Shown: in pieces, positions 60,101-64,000 of the stretch | How positions within the stretch are numbered: position 1 is the first letter of the stretch | Layout of the letters: each line of letters opens with the position of its first letter | Assembly: GCA_948567375.1 (NCBI GenBank) | Contig: OX419761.1 | Location: 20,896,501 to 20,960,500, forward strand | Source of the DNA: Lunularia cruciata | Taxonomy: Eukaryota; Streptophyta; Marchantiopsida; Lunulariales; Lunulariaceae | Reading direction: 5' to 3' | Length of the DNA stretch: 64,000 nucleotides | Notes under the pieces: generated by a model | The model's input: only the letters and a program-made list of their open reading frames with translations | What the model was told of the DNA's origin: nothing | The model's database searches: none | Position numbers and translations under genes: made by a program

Positions 60101-63100
60101 GTACTTACTAGACAACATCGCATGCTTGTATGTGAGTGGGAATCGTTGACAAGACTGGGCACATTTGAAATGAAAGGACTATTGCGGCTTGACATGATCT
60201 TCGCGCAGAGGAAAGTGAAGCAAATGCAGATTTTAGTCCCGTTCCGACAATCACCGGAGAAAAAATGGCACAGAGCTTTTTCCACAAGAGATGAGCCAAA
60301 CGGTATCGGACGACTGACTAACTGTATACAGAATTGTATCCCACCTGATTTTGCAGCTTCATAGATTACTTGGAAACAGGATGCATCGATTCTCACAAAA
60401 AGAGTCAAACAATTTGGCTCAATCAGGAGGAGCCGTTCATCGAATGAACATTGGGTGAGTCACAAGGACTCAAGATTTTGTCCTTAGATCGAAAACAATT
60501 GTATAGGAGTAGAAGGAGAACGGTTCTTATGCAATTCACGATGAATGTCGGCTTAGTTTAATTGAACATCGAGGAAATTCACAAGTTGGAAGTTGGCGCT
60601 CTCCTACATTTCTCTACTTCCTCCAAATCTGTCACCCCTGTGGACTGCTCTTGGCTTGGCTTTTCTTGGGCTGGTCACGTAGAATCATGCATGCAGTACC
60701 TGACATTTGACAAGTAAGCTGCCCCTGGTTGGAGGTGGCGTTTATTTTCATAAATTACTCTGTCAGATGAGCATATCATCATCCACATTTGCTGTTTAGT
60801 GTCTCCGGACTCAAGCGTCCATAGCGCTTGTTGCGATATTTTTATATCCTGTCCTCTTTCGCTTTGCTCTCGTTACCCTGCTACACTTCGATATGTCTCT
60901 GCTGCAACACCATCCAGAAGCTCTCGCATTGTTCCACTCCTCCATTCCCCAGCTAATTCCCTCCCTACTATTTTTCCTTCGCTCTTTGCCTGCCTGATTC
61001 ATGGTTCGACCTCCCGTGTCTACAATGTTGCTACCAGACTCCAGCCTACGTTTTAATTTTCATCGTTCACGCACACACTGCTTACTGGTGGTCAATTACA
61101 TAACGTTTTATATTTCTCGCCTTCTCGCCTTCGTTTGCATAACTGTTATTGATTTCAAGTTGTTAACTAGATCTCTAGATATATGTTATTCTCAATTTGT
61201 TGCAATTATGCCTTTGGTTCAGGTTACCTTCGATGCATTTTTTGCATTTTACTTCATAGATTTATCACTATTCTAGCATTGTGCATAAAGTACATCTTGG
61301 TTACCGATCATTTGGCATTTCATGAGTTCTGGATCACCCATTCCCAGAACTGCCGTTCTCCTCTCATATACCTATCACCATCCACATTCCATATTTCCTC
61401 CTTTTTCCAAACTGTCGCGAAATGAAACCTTGCCATTCTTTCCCAGCAGATGAACAGACAAAGACCATCCAATTATCTCCTGAGGAGGCTATTCTTCTTT
61501 GTCAATTATTGGTTCTGGTCTCAGTATTTTATCAGCTTTTCTGTAGTTTTGACCCCGTTAAGTTGAATCAACAAGCTTACTCGTACCACCTTTGTTCATA
61601 CGGAATTAGTTTTGAGTCTAAGGTGCCGTTTAATTTCCGCTCTTTCGTTTAGGCTAATAGCAAACAATTTGCGACACTGAGGGAAAAGGCTGATGCGCTC
61701 TTACCGCTATTACCTTGGCCGAAAGAATTCCACCGAGAGAGATTTCAGTGTCTCGAACTTGCTTGTGTGGAGGTAAATTGAACAGTGTTGATCAAGTCAT
61801 GTTCTGATTGCCCGCTCGAAAGCGCATATGATTAGAATATCATCTGGTCTCATTTATATCAAGAGGTGTCTCTTTCTGATCATGTGTATGTTCTGAACCG
61901 AATCTAGATCCTTGCATATGCAAATGGCATAGTACCAGCGGGCATCAATCTTCCTAACTATGAAGTCGTACGCCAGCTAACTATAACTTCGCAGGCACTT
62001 CTTTAGACCTACTGCTCTAACATGGAAAACAAACACATCAAACAAAGAGTTTTAGTTTCAGTAGAGTGAGCTCTTGCCCAAAATATTTCTTAGGTACTTT
62101 CAAACGAATTCTCTTGTACTTCCAACCTCATGTTCATGTATAGAAGACCCAGATTTGCTGTGAAAAAACATTCTAGGCGCCCTCAGTTTGTTCTTGACTA
62201 AGAGACCTCGACGATTGAACTTTGCAGACTCAGGGTTCAAAGATTATAAGTCGTCCGAACGTACTGTCTGGATAAGACTACAGAACGCAGGTCACACCCT
62301 ACGAACCTTGAAACTTGTGCCGAGGATTCTTCAGTTTCCAGTTACGAGGTCCCATATCAGTAACCTTAGGTCAGAATTGTACATCAGCTTTTGGTTTGTC
62401 AATCGTTAGGGACGACTGCTACGTAATCTTTCCCGATGTTTGTTATCTTTGTAGAGGAAGAGAATATCTGAATCGTAAACACCATACATCTCCTCTCCCA
62501 ATGAAGACCTGATTGCGACCAAAAGTGCATACCTCTCCTCCAGTTTAAGAAAGACATCCTACAATTGAATGTTGTGTGCAGACTTCGTTTCTGGCAGATG
62601 AAGATACACAAATGCTGGTAGAAGTCAAGGACGAAGTATTCATTGTCCAGCTCGCTTGCCATGAACTTCTTGGTCATGGTTCTGGGAAACTTTTCACCAA
62701 GAGCAAGGACGGTGAATACAATTTTCCTCACGGAAAGGTAGAATCCGCACATTTGTGTTTTAAATAAATACTTTTAAGGCAAGACTGTTACCAAAATATG
62801 TAGCATACACTGCCTTCACACAGGTCATTTCAGGTCCTTCTCCCTTATAAGCGCTCATCCTACTATATTTTCTTTTGGAGTTCGGTAGTGCATCTAGTTC
62901 ATCTTGCCTCAAAATCATCAGCAGATTGATGGAGAACACACCACATCCAAATCAGATGAAAGCAAGGTATATCTTCAACATGAAAATTTGACCATGCTGT
63001 TCTGGCATTGCCGGTTGCAGATTCATCATCCAATCACAGGCGAATATATTGTGACCTGCTATGGGCCCGGTGAGACATGGAATTCACTCTTTGGGGAAAT

Positions 63101-63979
63101 TAGCTCAGCCTTCGAGGAATGCCGCGCCGAGTGTGTGGGAATTTTCTTCAGCGCAGTCCCTGAGGTGAGTTACCATCTTAAAGGCAGCACTTACACTCCC
63201 CTGATCAGTGGTTTCAGCCTACTACTGTCCGGTTGTTCCTTGTCGGTCCTTCTAATTTATATGTAACGACATCTAAAATTGATAAATTTTGTTACTCACA
63301 TCGTTACTGTCTATTAAGGAACGTTGAAGGAAACAGCAAGTATATTTTACTGTGTGCTACCAAATTGAGAGCATATATGCCCTCAATTTGGCAGCACATA
63401 TAGCAGTCATTCTCAGAGGCTACTTCAGACGAAAGAGAAGGTGTTGTCCATGGAAGAAATTACACAACCTAGTTCCAAGTGAACAGGTTTCTAGGTAAAT
63501 ATCCCCAGTCTACATAAACCTCTACTCCGATTTAGAAAGTTGAAACATTTTCACCATGCAGAAATTCTCTGAGTGAAATGGCTGCATCTCTTAGTTTAAA
63601 AAGATCATTCGGAAGCGCCTGAAAACCATGCGGGAATTTGGATGTGTAGGCGATGGAAAGTTTTGGCCATTCTGGCCAGTCTGCTGAAGATGTGATGTAC
63701 ATCAATTGGCTGATGATGGTGAGTAGTTCCTATCTCTCAACGAAATAGTAGGGAGCACCATGGGTAGTCGGAACAGATTCTAACCCAGAGCACTTTGTAA
63801 AATCATCAGAGTGCAAGACTGACCATTTTCATTCACCTCACGTATCCGGGAGTCGCTTATCAATATAATTGTCTCGAGTGGATTGTATATATATTGTTCA
63901 CACGCAGGTTAGAGCAGGGTTTCTGGCTTTGGAATTCTATTCCGAAGATACTGGTTCCTGGCGGCAAGCACATATGCAG
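50969..63979 (+). CDS. DPP3: Dipeptidyl peptidase III (M49, HELLGH type), intron-rich, partial at the right edge
   Basis: A cytosolic zinc exopeptidase that releases dipeptides from the N-terminus of short peptides. Exons I can place: 50969-51118, 54013-54101, 57261-57330, 57976-58061, 58248-58385, 59747-59868, 60357-60454, 61653-61772, 61908 to about 61976, 62228-62265, 62582-62737, 63021-63164, 63650-63718 and 63908-63979. Most have GT/AG borders, and codon phase agrees across several junctions. They follow the animal enzyme in order from its first residues to the WRQAHMQ segment. The zinc motifs HELLGH (62660-62677) and EECRAE (63114-63131) are intact. The gene continues past the window. 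Oddities: TGA in frame at 60445; the segment after exon 1 and the segment between 60454 and 61653 are not found. It may be damaged, or errors in the sequence may hide exons. No Nudix box was seen, unlike the fused plant NUDT3 type. Confidence 0.85.
52411..52490. repeat. Direct repeat of about 27 bases, two copies
   Basis: TCCATGCTGACTC followed by a CCGTCCACGT-type end occurs twice, about 49 bases apart. Confidence 0.7.
53356..53930 (+). repeat. Dispersed repeat E, copy 1
   Basis: Matches 60790-61372 over its whole length. Within it a ~42-bp piece (CAAGCATCCATAGCG...) is tandemly duplicated at about 53374-53457, a duplication not present in copy 2. No coding capacity or terminal inverted repeat seen. 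Confidence 0.8.
54013..54101 (+). CDS. DPP3: DPP III exon with GNYLAFGD
   Basis: Reads [20 protein letters not shown], matching the conserved NY-x-SFGD-x-KF-x-P segment of the family. The acceptor is TTTCCAG/G and the donor CTTCAG/GTCAG. The exon starts with the last two bases of a Gly codon. Confidence 0.85.
54122..54366 (+). repeat. Tandem duplication of about 122 bp in a DPP III intron
   Basis: Two adjacent copies (about 54122-54247 and 54248-54366) share GATAAATATAAATTGTAG-like and GGGATCTGTCGATT blocks. Confidence 0.85.
54367..57260. other. DPP III intron
   Basis: No exon recognised between the GNYLAFGD exon and the LYLWGE exon. It contains the three-unit array at 55690-55900. The short plus-strand frames have no family. 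Confidence 0.5.
55690..55900 (+). repeat. Degenerate tandem array, about 75-80 bp units
   Basis: GCCTGT(C/T)AAGAGT recurs at about 55733, 55811 and, as CCCTGTCAAGAGT, near 55887. Between the copies lie related CTTGTGCACG/TTGTGCACAT and ATCGACAAT/TTGACAACC words. Confidence 0.7.
57261..57330 (+). CDS. DPP3: DPP III exon ([16 protein letters not shown])
   Basis: Twenty-three codons plus one base between TGTGCAG and GTGTGA. It fits the family segment just before the RHLG motif. The spare base joins the next exon in phase. Confidence 0.75.
57331..57975. other. DPP III intron
   Basis: Nothing recognised. Confidence 0.5.
57976..58061 (+). CDS. DPP3: DPP III exon ([15 protein letters not shown])
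   Basis: [19 protein letters not shown] matches the HLG-x-x-x-EG-x-TTY-x-S segment of the family. Borders are TTTGTAG and GTAAGA. Confidence 0.85.
58248..58385 (+). CDS. DPP3: DPP III exon ([20 protein letters not shown])
   Basis: Forty-six codons in frame with the previous exon. The core WNTRIWRR, then the [10 protein letters not shown] stretch, matches the YNTRLFK...YEVRLAS segment of the animal enzyme. Borders are TTTACAG and GTTTGT. Confidence 0.85.
58386..59746. other. DPP III intron
   Basis: No exon I can support. The frame 59565-59759 (+) begins after a CAG but does not match the family. A hairpin TGGGGCTAAGCCCCA lies near 59070-59084. Confidence 0.45.
59747..59868 (+). CDS. DPP3: DPP III exon ([17 protein letters not shown])
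   Basis: [20 protein letters not shown] matches the GDY-x-x-x-L-x-x-VV segment of the family. It runs in frame and ends with two bases that pair with the first base of the next exon. Confidence 0.85.
60357..60454 (+). CDS. DPP3: DPP III exon with in-frame TGA
   Basis: [20 protein letters not shown], then QEEPFIE, matches the YIESF-x-x-GSI-x-AHK...W-x-x-x-x-x-P-x-VE segment. TGA at 60445-60447 follows. One extra base before TGAACATTGG would restore the expected frame, so a single-base loss, true or a sequencing error, is the simplest explanation. The acceptor is TTGCAG and the donor GG/GTGAGT. Confidence 0.8.
60780..60789. repeat. Left target duplication of repeat E copy 2
   Basis: CATCCACATT, repeated at 61379-61388. 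Confidence 0.7.
60790..61378 (+). mobile_element. Dispersed repeat E, copy 2, inserted in a DPP III intron
   Basis: 589 bp matching 53356-53930, flanked by the 10-base duplication CATCCACATT. No coding frame, no terminal inverted repeat and no poly-A tail that I can see. The class is unknown. A SINE-like element or a non-autonomous transposon with a 9-11 bp duplication are both possible. Confidence 0.7.
61653..61772 (+). CDS. DPP3: DPP III exon ([20 protein letters not shown])
   Basis: Forty codons. The LLPLLPWP core matches LLKELPWP of the animal enzyme. Borders are TTTAG and GTAAAT. Its phase does not join directly to the exon ending at 60454, so an intervening exon (the GFIE-x-YRDP...EFEGFVA segment) is missing. 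Confidence 0.8.
61908..61976 (+). CDS. DPP3: DPP III exon ([17 protein letters not shown])
   Basis: [20 protein letters not shown] matches the GIPAGINIPNY signature of the family. The acceptor is AATCTAG. No good donor was found at the expected place, so the 3' border is approximate. Confidence 0.8.
62228..62265 (+). CDS. DPP3: DPP III small exon ([13 protein letters not shown]), tentative
   Basis: [11 protein letters not shown] would fill the place of the GFKNVSL segment. The acceptor TTTGCAG is good. The donor ACT/GTCTGG is weak but gives the right phase for the next exon. Confidence 0.45.
62582..62737 (+). CDS. DPP3: DPP III catalytic exon with HELLGH
   Basis: Fifty-two codons containing [17 protein letters not shown]. 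The two His residues and the Glu of HELLGH (62660-62677) bind zinc and activate water in this family. Borders are TGTGCAG and GTAGAA. Confidence 0.93.
63021..63164 (+). CDS. DPP3: DPP III catalytic exon with EECRAE
   Basis: Forty-eight codons with [20 protein letters not shown], then ECVG. The Glu residues of EECRAE (63114-63131) supply the third zinc ligand in this family. Borders are GTTGCAG and GTGAGT. Confidence 0.93.
63650..63718 (+). CDS. DPP3: DPP III exon ([12 protein letters not shown])
   Basis: Twenty-three codons, [13 protein letters not shown] matching AEDVIYVNWLNM. Borders are GTGTAG and GTGAGT. Confidence 0.88.
63908..63979 (+). CDS. DPP3: DPP III exon ([11 protein letters not shown]...WRQAHMQ)
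   Basis: Twenty-four codons closely matching the animal enzyme in this segment. Borders are ACGCAG and GTAAAT. The rest of the gene (about 200 residues) lies beyond the window. Confidence 0.9.
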
Positions 63980-64000
63980 GTAAATTACAAGCCTGTCGCT

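Noticed and set aside
50000-64000. Nudix domain fused to DPP III
   Set aside because: I looked for a Nudix box (G-x5-E-x7-REUxEExGU pattern) and saw none. The N-terminal exon already aligns with the start of DPP III.
1-64000. CRISPR arrays, bacterial operons, tRNA or rRNA genes
   Set aside because: None seen. Spliced exons and plant retrotransposons show a nuclear eukaryotic window.

Overview
The window looks like nuclear DNA of a streptophyte (a plant or charophyte-grade alga), probably not a seed plant. The evidence is plant-type Ty3/gypsy elements (a chromodomain-bearing chromovirus with an initiator-Met-tRNA-type primer site), an intron-rich dipeptidyl peptidase III gene of the HELLGH type, and a Ty3-like element that carries a cytosine-C5 DNA methyltransferase. 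From memory, that last combination has been reported in charophyte algae. The species cannot be fixed from sequence alone.

Layout. 1-5146 is old repeat-rich DNA with a decayed minus-strand reading frame for an acidic coiled-coil protein. 5147-22011 is one nest. A minus-strand chromovirus (here element A, 5152-22006) is bounded by the 5-bp target duplication CCTTG. A plus-strand element (B1, 5273-14793) sits inside the 3' LTR of A, flanked by GCTC. A solo LTR of the A family (18897-19637) sits in the opposite orientation between gag and protease of A. 22012-28820 is AT-rich with relics of older elements. 28820-37067 is a second, minus-strand and 3'-truncated copy of the B family (B2). 37068-49800 is AT-rich decayed repeat DNA with a solo end repeat of the B family, a long inverted repeat, three copies of an unnamed dispersed repeat (one of them left of B2) and microsatellites. 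From about 49.8 kb the base composition changes and a host gene begins: dipeptidyl peptidase III, plus strand, exons recognisable from 50969 to 63979 and running off the window.

The most interesting object is the B family. Its order is gag with a CCHC-like knuckle, aspartic protease, a DNMT domain with motifs I, IV, VI, IX and X, an unknown linker, reverse transcriptase, RNase H, DDE integrase and then a PHD finger. Its ends are not ordinary LTRs. The 5' end carries one copy of a ~446-bp segment (called a) and the 3' end reads b-a-b, with b ~105 bp and holding the TATA box. This a-internal-b-a-b order is that of split direct repeats in tyrosine-recombinase retroelements (PAT/Ngaro type), but this element encodes a Ty3-type integrase and shows a short target duplication. 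Both B copies are dead, with many TAG and TGA stops of the kind produced by deamination of methylated cytosine.

The DPP III gene keeps its zinc-binding HELLGH and EECRAE motifs. However, one exon contains an in-frame TGA, and at least two conserved segments could not be found, so it may be damaged or mis-assembled.
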